The notes beneath the pieces were generated by a model. That model did not search any database, was not told the DNA's origin, and saw only the letters and a program-made list of their open reading frames with translations. Source: Platanthera guangdongensis (Eukaryota > Streptophyta > Magnoliopsida > Asparagales > Orchidaceae). From it: a DNA stretch of 64,000 nucleotides. A program made the translations under genes and the position numbers. This document shows positions 21,767-33,061 of the stretch, in pieces. The stretch spans positions 17,471,059 to 17,535,058 of the forward strand of contig CM077152.1 of the NCBI GenBank assembly GCA_039583875.1. The letters are read 5' to 3'. The first letter of the stretch is position 1. Every line of letters starts with the position of its first letter.

Positions 21767-23470
21767 ACTGCTTGCACTCTTTTTCTTCCACTGATTGACT
21801 GTGCTATTTCATGCTCGCGACCAACCACCGCCGCCCCTACCTTCTCGGTATACCACACACGACCAGCTGCGATGCGTCTCCTCCCTCACCCACGCTCTTT
21901 ATGCACTCGACTATCCAGATCGCCACCGCCCCGTCGAACTTGCCTGCACATTACCGCCTTCCTTGCGCCTGCAACTATCTTTCCCCCGCTACTATCAACA
22001 GTGTTACGCCTCCTCTCTCGCCCGCCGCACGACGCTCTCAGTAAGTCTCGCCACATCTCTCTTCGCGCCAGCCTTGTCTCCAACGCCTCCTCCCGGGCTC
22101 CAGTCAACCCTAGTTGTTTCCTTGACCCAACATCTTTGCTCTCTGATGACCCCAATCACTCTCTGTCCTTCCAGCAACTGACGTGTCTTTTGGCATTTCC
22201 CTTAGCACCGCAGTCCACCCCCACTGTGGCACCCACAGCCCCCCCCCCCTCGACGATGTTTCAGTCACTCTATTATCTTCTCCGGCTTATCTATTACATG
22301 CCCAGTACCCATTCCATGGCTATTTATGCAGATGAGGGCGCCTCTGCTTCTTTCTCTCCCTCCACTGATTCCACTCACTTCAATCGGCTCGAAGCTTAGC
22401 TTGAAGATCTTACTCCTCATTTGAGACCTCGCGACCACGGTGGTCAACTTCCAACCTGCACAACCGCCGCACCCCACTTGGGTCGTCGCATGGGACTTGG
22501 CCCATCTCCTCCGGATTAAGATTCCTGTGTTTGACGACACCGACCCTCTCAGTTGGATCGCACACGCTGAACAATTCGTCGACCTCTAGTTCACCCCCGT
22601 CAACCAGAAATCCCCCCTGGGCACTATTTGTATGAAGAGCTCGACGCTCCACCAGGTGTGTTGGACGCGTCAACATGCCCTTGACCTCTCGTGACCGGAA
22701 CTCCTCTGCCACTATGACACCCGCCAAGCGGGTAATGTTTGCAAGCTCCTTAGCTCCGTTCGCCATTTTGAGACCGCTTCGACTTACATTGTCGAGTTCA
22801 TCGAGGTCCCTACGCACGCCCCGACCTATCCCCAGTCCATTATTTTTAGTACTTTCATGGGGATTTGCTGCCCCACCTCCGACATGCCTTTGGGTCTACA
22901 ACCCGACTACTATCTCCCGCGCCATGGAGCAGACTTGTTACCTCGACGAGGAATTCTATGCCCCTCAGCTGTCCATTTCTGTCGGGTCACCCCACCAACC
23001 CATCACCTAGATTCCCTGCCTCTACTTGGACCCCCGCTGAACGGCCCACTACCTCTGCTGTTGGTTCGACCACTCCCGCCTCCATCAGTACCCCTACCAC
23101 CCCAGTGCTTATCTCACCAAGTACCTCAAGCTTCACCGCAAAGGCCTTTGTTTTCAATGCCACCATCCGTATTCTCCTACCCGCAAATGCCCTTTCAAGG
23201 ACTTATGCTTACTACCTGGCGCTGCAGACGATGATCCAACCTTTAGTGTCTTGAATCCTCTGATGCTAACTGACGATCATGGTTGTTAGGATCGCGATCC
23301 AGATCATAGGATCCTACGATCCAGATTTTATCGATCTAGATTTTGTAAAGCGATCCTCGATCCTATCCTACCATCCGTTCCAATCCAACCTCGAAATGAT
23401 CTCATCTAGGATCTCAATCTTGACAACCTTGTTGACGATCCCTACAGACCTCAACCTTGAGGACAAAGTT
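21767..23470 (+). pseudogene. Leader and gag remnant of gypsy element C
   Basis: Sequence resumes after the copia insertion with a pyrimidine-rich leader (21767-22400). Gag follows in several frames: HPTWVVAWDLAHLLRIKIP and FDDTDPLSWIAHAEQF near 22470-22590, then a TAG. A CCHC-like knuckle CFQCHHPYSPTRKC sits near 23140-23190, and DLNLEDKVDF ends the block at 23478. A MITE (23281-23428) interrupts its last part. No protease or RT is visible, so most of pol has been lost before the integrase end at 24300. Confidence 0.7.
23281..23428. mobile_element. GATC-rich fold-back MITE, copy 2
   Basis: 148 bases, ends GGTTGTTAGGATCG and CTTGACAACC, same family as 7228-7387. TGACGATC occurs just outside each end (23271-23278 and about 23433-23440), a plausible 8-base target duplication of hAT type. 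It sits in the decayed gag of gypsy element C. Confidence 0.72.
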
Positions 23471-23489
23471 GATTTTTAGGAGGGAAGTT

Positions 23490-24300
23490 GATGCAGGAGC
23501 ACACTGCTACCCTGGAGTCCCACCAAGGGGCCCACCATGACGGCTTTATCAGGTCCGCGACCCGTACACCCCAGCCCATCCCCTGCCCCACAACAGGGCC
23601 GATAGGTTGTTGAGGACGGGGCTCGATCCCCCGACCTCCTTGATAAGGAACTCTCGTGCGAGTTCTTATCACCAACTGATCCGCGGATCAGTTGGTGATG
23701 AGAAGTCGCATGATGCACTTTTATGATGCAGGACAGACGTCACACCCGCTTGCCACCCCAGAGTCCAACCAGGGGGCCCACCATGGCGTGGCACCATGGC
23801 GCCTTTATCAGGGCCTTTGGCCGTACACCCCAACCCATCCCCGTCCCCACAACATGGCCGATAGATTGTTGAGGCCGGGGCTCGATCCCCCGACCTCCTT
23901 GATAAAGAACTCTCATGCGAGTTCTCATCACCTACCGACCCTGTTGTGGGGCCGGGGATGGGTTGCGGTGTACGGCCCGCGACCCTGATAAAGCCGCAAT
24001 GGTGCCACGCCATGGTGCCACGCCATGGTGGGCCCCCTGGTGGGACTCTAGGGTGGCAGGCGGGTGTGATGTCCGTCCTGCATAATTGTGATGCAGGACA
24101 TGAGTCCACCTGCCCTCAACCCTGGAGTCCCACCGGGGGGCCCACCTGGAGTCAGCACCAGGCGGCTTTATCAGGCCCGCAATCCGTACACCACAACCCG
24201 TCTCCGGTCCCACCACAGGAAGCCGAAAGGTTGTTAAGGCCGAGATTCGATCTCGATACCTTGATAAAGAGCTCTCAGGCAAGCTCTCATCACCAACTTC
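23490..24300. mobile_element. Cluster of fold-back elements with tRNA-like arms
   Basis: Second locus of the family seen at 12012-12654. Arm a (23490-23680, minus sense) meets a short plus-sense stub at a perfect 32-base palindrome (23668-23699, centre CCGCGG). Arm b (23724-23933, minus) and arm c (23934-24083, plus) form an inverted pair with ends TGATGCAGGACAGACG and GTCCGTCCTGCATAA, but the central tRNA-like part is deleted. Arm d (24088-24300, minus) stands alone. Box B reads GGATCGAGCCC in plus sense. These arms are a different subfamily (GATGCAGGAC ends rather than GATGCGGCAC) with shorter spacers. Confidence 0.72.
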
Positions 24301-25180
24301 CCATTAGGAAGTGTGTCGAGTATGTTGTGCTCCATTTGCATCATTCGCTTCATTTTTATGAGTCGGTCGAGTCACTTGTTCATCATTTACATGCACTATA
24401 TGAGTCGGTCCGTAACAAAATTGTAGCTAATAATGATTATTATAAAGATCAAGCAGACTAACACGGACGAGGGCAAATCTTTGAGGCGGGAGAACAAGTA
24501 TTGATTCACATTCGATCTGAGAGGGTCTTACAAGGACCAGCAAAAAAATTAAGCGCACTCAGAATGAGTACCTATATAGTGGTACAATGGATTGGTACGA
24601 ACGCATATGAGATAGATATCCCTCATGGTATGGGCATCAGCCGGGTATTCAACATAGAGGATTTGACTCCTTACTTCGACAAGCACGTGTACGTGGACCC
24701 CTTTTCCACACCTCTACCAGAGCCTCCTTCTCTATTAGCCCCTCTACCTGAGCCTTCACATCCTATAGCCCCCACCAGTCCCTCTTTGTTGCCACCCGCA
24801 GAGTCGTGCCTTGGAGATCGCTTTCCACCATCTACGGTTCCACCGACACAACTGTCAGACGGAGATACATCATTGCCAGATGGAGATACATTACTGCCAG
24901 ACGAAGATTCATTAGTGCCTCCCACTTCTACATGCGACGTGCTTTAGATCATCAGCCACAACTTCTAGACCGCGGGCGGACAAAATATTGTACGCTATCT
25001 TGTTCGTTGGAGCAGTCGGACTCTGCACAATGCTACATGGATATCTTCAGAGGAGCTCGAGAGACTCGCCCCGCGGCTACACAGCGAGGATGACCACTTG
25101 CACTCACCGGAGATGAGGGCTTTTAAGCCCGGGGGAGTTGAAGGGGCACCACGCCCGACATCCTCATATTCCCGCAGGAG
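24301..25180 (+). pseudogene. Integrase C-terminus and chromodomain-like end of gypsy element C
   Basis: The frame reads HALYESVRNKIVANNDYY, a stop, then FEAGEQVLIHIRSERVLQG and WIGTNAYEIDIPHGMGISRV followed by FNIEDLTPYFD, the usual integrase C-terminal module. A Pro/Ser-rich linker to 24947 follows. In a shifted frame YFVRYLVRWSSRTLHNATWI resembles a chromodomain (about 24985-25050). The CCCGGGGGAG near 25128 may be its polypurine tract. Broken and inactive. Confidence 0.68.
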
Positions 25181-26395
25181 GCAGTGATCCGTTGCCCGGA
25201 TGGACGATCCGACTCCGTGGTTGCATCTAGATAGTCGATCCAGATGAAATCTATATATTATTTTTATATTTTGTATGCATTTGTAGCCCGATCGGTTTAG
25301 ACAGTGCGGGCTGTGATTATTTAATTTCTGATGCAACAGTTATTCTCATGGTTTTAAAAGGGGCAGGCGGTGGATCGTGGAAGGGATCGCAGATTTTTGG
25401 AGTTTTCCTGGAACCGTCGGTCGCGGATCGGTGCGACGCCGGCCCCCTCCGCCTCTCCTTATTCCGATGCGACGCCGGGAAGCCTCCTCCACACTCCCTC
25501 CCCTTCTTCGCTCAACTCCTGCCGCTCTCCCTCCAGACCTCCGTTCCCGTTCGCCGCTTCACCGCCCGCATGCCGCAACTTCCCCCATCCCGTCGACTGC
25601 ATCTATTTCTGAAATCTCCTGCCTCCTCTCTCCCCGTCAACCCATTCTCCTCCAGCAAGCCCCACCGCCCTTCTCTACTCAACCAGATCGTCTCCCAAAA
25701 CTCCTCCGTGGACTCCATCCTCCCAACCATTCCTCCATTCACTGCAGCTACCTGCTTCCCCCTCCAGTGAATTTCAGTGAATTTCCCCCGAAACCGAACC
25801 TTCCCCTTCCTCATCTAACCATTTTCTCTATCTCCCGTGGACTCCACCAAACCCAATCCCCTTCATCATCAAGCCCGACCCCATCCAGCCCATCCATGAG
25901 TCCTCTTACCTATTCCTAGTAACTCTCCCCTCTTGCACTGCGATAAAGTCCCTTACCCCGCTAATCAACCCGGATCTGCGCCACTATTACCCTCTATGTG
26001 TGCTACAACCCGTGAATGCCCGCCAACAACCGCCGCGCCGCCGCCTGCATGTGTGAATTGTGGTAAAGTCTGCCCTTTATTGGTGTTTATTTCGGAAACT
26101 CTTATTGTGGTGGATTTATATCGTATTGTGCTATTAGTTCAACTGTTGTGCAACTTGCAGGATTTATTTTGTGCTTGATTAATTTTAATTGCGCCTTGTT
26201 CGTCTGCAAAATTAGTGTTTTGTTTTGCTTAACTAATTAATTGCAACTGCATGTGCCTTGTTGATAATTATATATTAATTAATTATTTCATGCAATTTTG
26301 GAGCAGACCACTGTGCACTTGCATTACACCGCATTGCAATTAGGATTGCATTTCAAAACCCCATTCGAGTCGATCTGCCACTGCATCAGAAGTGT
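25181..26395 (+). other. LTR-like and Ser/Pro-coding leader, related to 7560-8750
   Basis: GATCCGTTGCCCGGATGGAC (about 25187) parallels the segment at 7612. A GC-rich open region without known domain follows (25377-25919, 180 codons in one frame), then AT-rich sequence. It is probably a second copy of the unnamed retroelement start, inserted near the 3' end of gypsy element C. No domain supports a protein function. Confidence 0.35.
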
Positions 26396-26681
26396 TGTTA
26401 CGAAGATGACTCCCTGGGCCTGCCACACATCCCCCTAATAGTCTGAGTAGTCTATGTAGCCGTAGTGGCATCTTATTCTAGTTTGTCTTGTAGCGGATCT
26501 CCATCTATGTAAGGAGCCTTGGGATGAGAGTAGAGCATCTTGGATCATTGTTTATGTTTTGGCTTTCATAGAAGAGTGGTTTTTAAAGGGAGTCTGCCCT
26601 CATGAGTTGGTATGGAGCATGTCTCAATAAGTGTCTCATATTTTACTTCAGCTATTTTGTTGACGATAGTGTGATTTATCA
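26396..26681 (+). repeat. Right LTR of gypsy element C
   Basis: 286 bases, TGTTACGAAG to GATTTATCA, partner of 16255-16539. Divergence between the two copies is much greater than between the LTRs of the copia element nested inside, in agreement with the nesting order. Confidence 0.6.
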
Positions 26682-27959
26682 TCAGTTATCACAAAAAAAG
26701 AAATTGAAATTGTGGGCATAGATAAACTGTTGAAGCATGTAAGAGGTCTTGTATTTTGTACTTTATGCAATTTTTGTTCTCTCTAACGATCATAGGAGCA
26801 TTCAAAGCCTCATACTAAATTAATATATAAAGATAATTTGGATGATTAGGAAGAAGGGATAGACCTAAGTAAACATGGTTACAAGTTGTTTAAATCATTT
26901 GCTAATTATATATTTAACTCATACTACATATAAATTAATGTAACATGAAGATTCAATATTCTTGAGCATGCGCCATGATATCAGTAAAGTTTGGCATGCA
27001 CACTAGATATTTTATAAGTTTTTTTGTGCATTTCATTGAAGATGTTTTGGATAGATTAGATTTTATTTCTGTATTTGCAACTAAACAAAATATCGGTTGT
27101 AGCTTTTTTATTTTTTTAGTTTCACGAACATTCTTATTATTAGATCTAGCAGTAGCTTAGACTATTTTTATAAACATCCCCTTATTCACTCTATAAACCA
27201 TGTTGATGATATGAAGTGATAAGATAATGAAATATTGAGTTATACTTCTATTGGACTTCATTCCCTTGTGGATGCTTGAGGATTCTCATCTCCTTCGCGC
27301 TTAATAATTTTAGCACATTTGTCCTGAGAATTCAAAAACTTATGTCAACTCGAGGATTCATTATCTTTTGCTATAATTTCTTGCATTTACTTTCCTTTTT
27401 ATGTTTTTTTTTAAAAATTTTCCCTAGTGTAACAGAACTGTGAATGCTAAGATAGGCTTGACTGTGTTGCAGAACTAAGGAAAAATAGACTACTAAAAGA
27501 TTATATTATAGGAACGGTTGGAATGACATCTAAGATGAGGTAATTGAAAAAGAACTTACATGGTTGTAAGAAGTACAATGAATGGTAGAAAATACACCTC
27601 ATTTGACAAATATATAAAATTAGCATAAAATGATTAAGGAGAATGGTAACATGGGCCTAAGTTATATGAAAGGATTTTAGAAGAATATGTGTCACCCTAT
27701 TAGGGATTTATGCAATACTTAATGGACCATATAATTCAAAAGGCAAACTCCAAATAGTTGAGATCAAGTTATAGAAGATGATGTTGATGACCCTCATTGT
27801 TGTGAAAATTACAAAAAAATAGCAGTGACACAAGACCGAGTGGAGCCTTATGCCCAGAACAGCCGCCTTGCGGTAACGTCAGCACACGGGCTAACCTGTA
27901 CCACAAGACGCATGTCCTGCCGGCCGTAATCAATATCATACTGCCAACCCATCAATTCT
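26682..27959. other. AT-rich intronic sequence, nothing recognised
   Basis: No coding exon, LTR end or RNA gene seen. A short GC-rich patch at 27825-27940 is not recognisable. Confidence 0.4.
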
Positions 27960-28378
27960 ATGTGTGGTGTTATCCCCGCAGTCTCGTAGATTCGTGTGTG
28001 TGGTTTTCTCCGTTATCCCCGCGGTCCCGTAGATCCATGCGCGTGTGGTGTTATCCCTCGGTTTCATGGATTCATGTGCGTGATTTCTTTCTTGTGGGTG
28101 TACCGTGTGTGGGAGTATCCCTGGTCACCCGTCCTGTCCTACCTTTGCCTACCACATTTACTCTTTCCATTGATGTTGTCAAGCCTGGAGGTTTCCCCTC
28201 CAGCTTGAGGGAGAGAGTTGAGATTATTAATATTAGTATATTTGTATTTGTATGTGTGAGTGAGTTTAGTCCCACATCTTGTGTTAGAGTTGATGAGTCC
28301 TTTGTAATGTTATAAATAACCCTATATGGATGAATAATGTCATGCAAGTTTTTCTATTTCATTCAACAAAAATTTTCC
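27960..28378 (+). mobile_element. 3' end of a small non-autonomous LTR element (family S)
   Basis: Contains a degenerate 36-38-base tandem repeat (27970-28083, unit beginning TTATCCCCGC), a hairpin (CAAGCCTGGAGG / CCCTCCAGCTTG, about 28174-28208), a purine tract and an LTR (28218-28378) opening TTGAGATTATT and ending TTCAACA. It matches the 3' part of the complete element at 46151-47586. The 5' half is missing. It lies in the CPP1 intron, 280 bases before the last exon. Confidence 0.72.
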
Positions 28379-28396
28379 TCTAACTTTGTATAATTA

Positions 28397-28557
28397 CAGG
28401 GATTTGCCTTCTATCCTTCAAATTATCAAAACCTCCCCTCGCTTGCATACATGTATAAAAAAAATCCTGAAAGATCTCTACATGGGGTTTGATTATGTAA
28501 ACTTAGAGGGGAACTTTTGGTAATTTTGAAAAATAGAGGGGAGGTATTAATAAATGA
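28397..28557. mobile_element. Fold-back MITE beside the CPP1 last exon
   Basis: Imperfect inverted repeat of about 160 bases, with arms built on CAAATTATCAAAACCTCCCC and its reverse complement. It is related to 29219-29411 on the other side of the exon. Confidence 0.5.
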
Positions 28558-28658
28558 CCCCTTATATATAAGTCTATCTTTTATATTGTTTGCATTCATC
28601 ATTCTGCTACAATGACTAAAATTTATGCTGGCTGATACTGGTGCTTTTTATATTTTAG

Positions 28659-28809
28659 GATAGGGGCTTTCTTGGTATCATGGCTGTTGGGTACCTTTTT
28701 AATGGTTTCTGTGATGCCACCTGTACTAAAAGGTCCAAGAAGCTTGGAAGTTTGCACTTCATTAATAAGCTATGTGTTCCTATGGGTATCTTCTACTTAT
28801 CTTAAATAG
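28659..28809 (+). CDS. CPP1: CPP1, last coding exon
   Basis: After the acceptor TTTATATTTTAG the first base completes the Gly codon left open at 6752. The frame reads IGAFLVSWLLGTFLMVSVMP, then PVLKGPRSLEVCTSLISYVF and LWVSSTYLK, ending at TAG 28807-28809. These are the last two membrane segments and the conserved C-terminus of CPP1. The exon has no defects. The phase fit and order of protein blocks support joining it to 6308-6752. Confidence 0.87.
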
Positions 28810-29218
28810 TTCTTCACATCATTCTGATTCATTTATGAGAAAGTAGTGTCCAGCTGTACAATCATCATCAGTGTTGAGATTTCTGGGCTTGTGATGTGCC
28901 TGAGTTTCCATTTCTAAGTTGTCTTCTTTTCCTCCTATGAGTTAATGCCTAATACACATCAAATTTGATTTTTTTTGGTCTTGTTTTCCCCCCTTTTGTG
29001 CTGACATATGTTTTCCTTTTATTACCAAAAATGTCTGCTCATTATGCACATTTTATGTTATAATTCTTCTTAAAATTGGATTATTTTGTCGAGAATATAG
29101 TCCCACATCAAAAAATTCATTTAGCGGTGCATATGATCTTATATGGTGTCATAGCATACCAGGCTTAACTAATTACTCCCATATTACCCTAATTACCCAA
29201 ATCACCCCTGGGAGTATA

Positions 29219-29411
29219 ATTACAGGTTGCACCCCTCTATCTTTTGAAATTACAAAAATCTCTCCTGTAAGTTACATTTTATAACATGCATGCACAAAAA
29301 TACTCGCTAGAGGAAAGTGTCACAAGATGATTTTATGCATGCATGCTATGAAATATAACTTACACCAGAGGTTTTTGTAATTTCAAAAGATAGAGGGGTG
29401 CAACCTATAAT
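29219..29411. mobile_element. Fold-back MITE downstream of CPP1
   Basis: Arms of about 70 bases: ATTACAGGTTGCACCCCTC on the left and its near reverse complement on the right, with a GCATGC-rich centre. Same family as 28397-28557. No coding. Confidence 0.65.
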
Positions 29412-29536
29412 TTGCAAACTTAGAGGGGAGGTACCCATACTCTCTTTTTGTAATTTTGCAGTCTCCTGCAGTTCTGTGGCTTTCCAGGTCTTGTTCACTG
29501 TCAAAGAGAGTAATGGCCTAACTGAGCTGACTGAAT

Positions 29537-29571
29537 TATCTGAAGCCGCGTACGACTCGCGGCTTCAGATA
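29537..29571. other. Perfect 14-bp stem, 7-base loop hairpin
   Basis: TATCTGAAGCCGCG (29537-29550) pairs exactly with 29558-29571 around TACGACT. It is about 0.7 kb past the CPP1 stop, between two convergent genes. Function unknown. Confidence 0.6.
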
Positions 29572-29634
29572 TGAGCGGAGTCGATAATTTTTGTTTCTTT
29601 CTAGCTCGATTATTATTGGGTAGAATGTGAATTA

Positions 29635-29732
29635 GGCTCTGTTTGGGGGAGATTTATTTTCAACGGTCAAGCAGTTACGACCACATGTTCCGGACCGTTT
29701 GACCAGTGAAAATAAGTTCACCCAAACAGAAC
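29635..29732. mobile_element. Short hAT-like fold-back MITE
   Basis: Ends GGCTCTGTTTGGG and CCCAAACAGAAC with further inverted similarity (TTATTTTCAACGGTCAA / TTGACCAGTGAAAATAA). About 98 bases, no coding. A lone GGCTCTGTTTGGGGCAGCGG end of related type is seen at 31660. Confidence 0.6.
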
Positions 29733-30945
29733 TTTAATGTGAGGATAAAATTTGAGTGTTGTTAGGAGCACACCTATTTATAATATTAGCACATCCAAAA
29801 TTAAAATAATACCCAATAATAATCAAGATGGGCATAATCCCGTACTCCGATTTGATTGTGCGAGATTCATGACTGGTTTCACACTCCCACACATTTTTTC
29901 ATTTTTAATTGCCTTCCTCCATGCGGCCAACAAATAGTATAATAATAGTATAATTTTTACATAAATCATGATGGCTGATATTTTAAATTTGATTTAATTT
30001 TTATATTCATATTTACTAACATTAACAGTGACAATAATAAACAAATTATATTCTGAATAAATGTATCTAATTCTGCCTGTTATTTTAAACAATTTCACCA
30101 CAAATCATCTAATTCCTACTCTAAACCCTAGATAATGTATGTAAAATCAACTTCAAATAATCATTGATTCCAGTTTTTATTTACCCGATCCTGCATTCTA
30201 ATTCTTTAAGTTTTTTGATGTAGCGGAGAGAGCGATATTCAAATCCCTTACGGGATATGGAAAATGAACCGTAAAATGAGAACCAATTTAGAATCATTCA
30301 ATTCAAGATAGTTCTGGTGGTTCACATTTCTAGCATAATTCTAGAAAATGCAAAAAAACGGTTCTCAAATCAAATGTCTAGTTACTTATCACATAAGTAT
30401 TAATTCAATGTAATCTTATTTGATTTTCAAAATGTAATAATATTCTATAGATTTAAGGTTAAACATAAATAATATATAAAAAAATAAAGTGTGAAACCAA
30501 TTTTTGATGCAGGGTAGAACCAATAACATAGCTAGAATCAAATTTTTTTTTGGTCTGGATATGATTCTATACATCGAATATATGAGTCGTTCTGGTTTCA
30601 AAAATGTGGTATCAAATCTATATGGACCTGTTCTTGGTCTTCAATGACAGATTCAAACCGACCCGAGTTGCACCCCCTATCCATTGGGGAGCAAAGAAGA
30701 GCCTCCGTTATAATAAAAAAATCATGTTGATCTCTCCGTGTTCTGCGAATGTTTCGTGTGTGTGTGGTGTGTCGTATCAACAAGTAATATCTCATCAATA
30801 TTCTCCACAAATAAATAATATACAAACATATAAAAGATGATATTTTAAATTTCATAAATTATAGTTAGATCATACATTCTTCTCCCTCCACCCATAAACA
30901 TGTGGATGATGAGAATCTTGTTACAGTTTACACTCAATAGCTAGT

Positions 30946-31007
30946 TTAGAAAGCAGAAATCATGCTTCTTGCAGCCCCAAAGAAACCAGATTCATCATTG
31001 CCAGATC
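30946..31007 (-). CDS. Gene X, last coding exon
   Basis: Acceptor CAATATTCAG, then the frame GSGNDESGFFGAARSMISAF and TAA (30948-30946). The first Gly codon is completed from the previous exon's single G. I do not recognise the protein. The end of gene X faces the end of CPP1, so the two are convergent. Confidence 0.5.
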
Positions 31008-33061
31008 CTGAATATTGATGGAAACAGAAAATAAATTAGTGTAAAAAACAAAATTTTTGGATGCAAAAAAAATATTGATTTCAGACTCTTGAGCACTTTT
31101 TAGTTGCAATCATCAGCAATCCTAACCTTAGTGCATAGTATATTGTTTCCTGAAGGAAAGCAAGGTAGACAATTTACGTTCTGTAATTTTTACCATCATA
31201 GAATCAGGGAAGCAGCTTTCAATTGAAGGTAAATATTAGGGCACCTTAGTCGAACGGGGCTATGGAACGCGCGAATGCAACGACATTCAGCAAGACGCCC
31301 AACTGCAGGGCACTTGCGCCGGCGTTTTGCCGAATACTGCAGCATAAAATCTTGGGGCCAAAGGAGGCTTTCTAGAGTAAATATATGGGCAAGTCATTGG
31401 ATGTTTGTTCAGTAGGGTTCTTGTAAATTTAAGTTCATTTCAATATATGGGTCCCATGAAATTTACTTGCATTATTGACTTCTATTACTTTGATAACTAT
31501 TCCATTTTGAGAAAGCAATTTTTGATGAAAAATCCAAATAATTTCCATTTTTCAATAATTTGTTAAGAAAATTCAAACTCAATTCAAATACACTCCTAAA
31601 ATATTTCATTTTGATAATGTAAAATAACATATAAGGCATTAAAATGAGAAGTTCTTGAGGCTCTGTTTGGGGCAGCGGGAAAAGTTCTATTCCCACCGCC
31701 ACCACTCTTTTTAGGTTTTTTTTTTTTTTTTCTTTTTATGTTGTTTGGATGAGAAGCTTTTTCAAAAGAGATGATTTGAAAGCTTTTTGAGCAGCAGGTC
31801 CAATATAGCTTTATAAAAATCACTTAACTACTTGTGTTATACTCAACAACATTATGTCACAGAAAAGAGATATAAATTAACTTGAGACAGCTTGAACTTC
31901 AATGTTTGAAATGAATGCTCCAAAACACTACCGTAGTTTCTCACAATTTGCATGCCTACTAAGAATATTGGAAAAGAATATTGGAAAATTTCCCCTTTCA
32001 ATCTGTTTTTCCCTCATCACGAGCCTTTTCCCATCCCTACGCATATATTTTGCTGTCGTGTTTTATTCAAACCTTTGGACCAAGCCATGACAAACCAGAT
32101 CCTCATGCAATTAAGTGATTTTTCTTTGTTATTCACAAAGTCAAAAAGATATTATTGTCATTCACCTAAAATAATGTATGGGAACTTCCTATGATGTTTC
32201 CTTTCTGGGAAAAAAAATCATTTTCTCAATGTCTAATATGTCTAGGGATAATACAAGCAGTATGTCAATGCTAATTATTCATAATTTAGAAGTATCTACT
32301 CATATACCAGTTCCATAAAAACCAATTTTAGTTTATATGAGCCTTCACCATGTATTGAGACTGTTAAATCTCTTCCTTGATCACCTTTCTTCAACATATA
32401 ATATCTCAGGTGATCTTCCACTTATAGTCTTGAGGATAGGTAAGCACACATATACCACTCATCCTATTTCTCATTTTATCTTCATTGCTCAACTCACCCC
32501 ATATTTTAGGCTTTTACATCCTCCCTCTACTCTATTAATATCCCTTTTAGTATTCAGAAAGCCTGACAGAGTAATGGTTGGACAATTGCTATGAATAGGA
32601 AAATACAGGCCCTTTGCCAGAATGATACCTAAAAATTAACCGGTCAATCACTTGATCGTAGTGAAATCAAGTCTAAGTGAATTTCTATTGAGAAGTATAA
32701 ATCAAATGGGAGGATTGGACTAATGCTCATCTTGTCACCAAAGGGGATTCACTCAAGAGTACTAAATTGATTTTGACAATACCTTTTCAGTTGTCACTAA
32801 CTGAAATATGCTCGGATCTTTATTTTTTTTCTTGTAGATGTAAAAAAAAGGTCATCTTAAGTAGAGACTTAAACGATGTGCATTTTATGCAGCAACTGAT
32901 AAGAGCAATACTGATGCTACTGTTGGACGATACTGAAATCTATCATGCGGACCACAAACCACGTCGGATGCACACGAGTAGCGAGGGCCTTACATCTTTA
33001 ATTTCAGTCCTCATTTATCATCGCATCACATTATTATTTCCCTTGTTTAGTAGGATCTCCT
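31008..33061. other. Gene X intron sequence, no feature identified apart from a MITE end
   Basis: AT-rich. A GGCTCTGTTTGGGG terminus at about 31660 followed by a T16 run suggests a broken MITE. A GC patch at 31235-31350 is not recognised. Confidence 0.4.

Larger units (their letters stand above)
6753..28658 (+). other. CPP1: 21.9-kb CPP1 intron packed with nested transposable elements
   Basis: Donor GTACGT at 6753 and acceptor TATATTTTAG at 28658 bracket this stretch, and the codon split GG|G is restored across it. It contains at least two gypsy elements, one copia element, two MITE copies, a SINE fragment, several fold-back tRNA-like elements and a small-LTR fragment, all annotated separately. 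The intron reading follows from the phase match and from the order of CPP1 protein blocks. It has not been tested with transcripts. Confidence 0.8.

Noticed and set aside
16620..21775. Firm target duplication for the copia element
   Set aside because: The five bases next to the LTRs differ (TGAGT and ACTGC). AAGCAG near both ends requires shifting the LTR borders.
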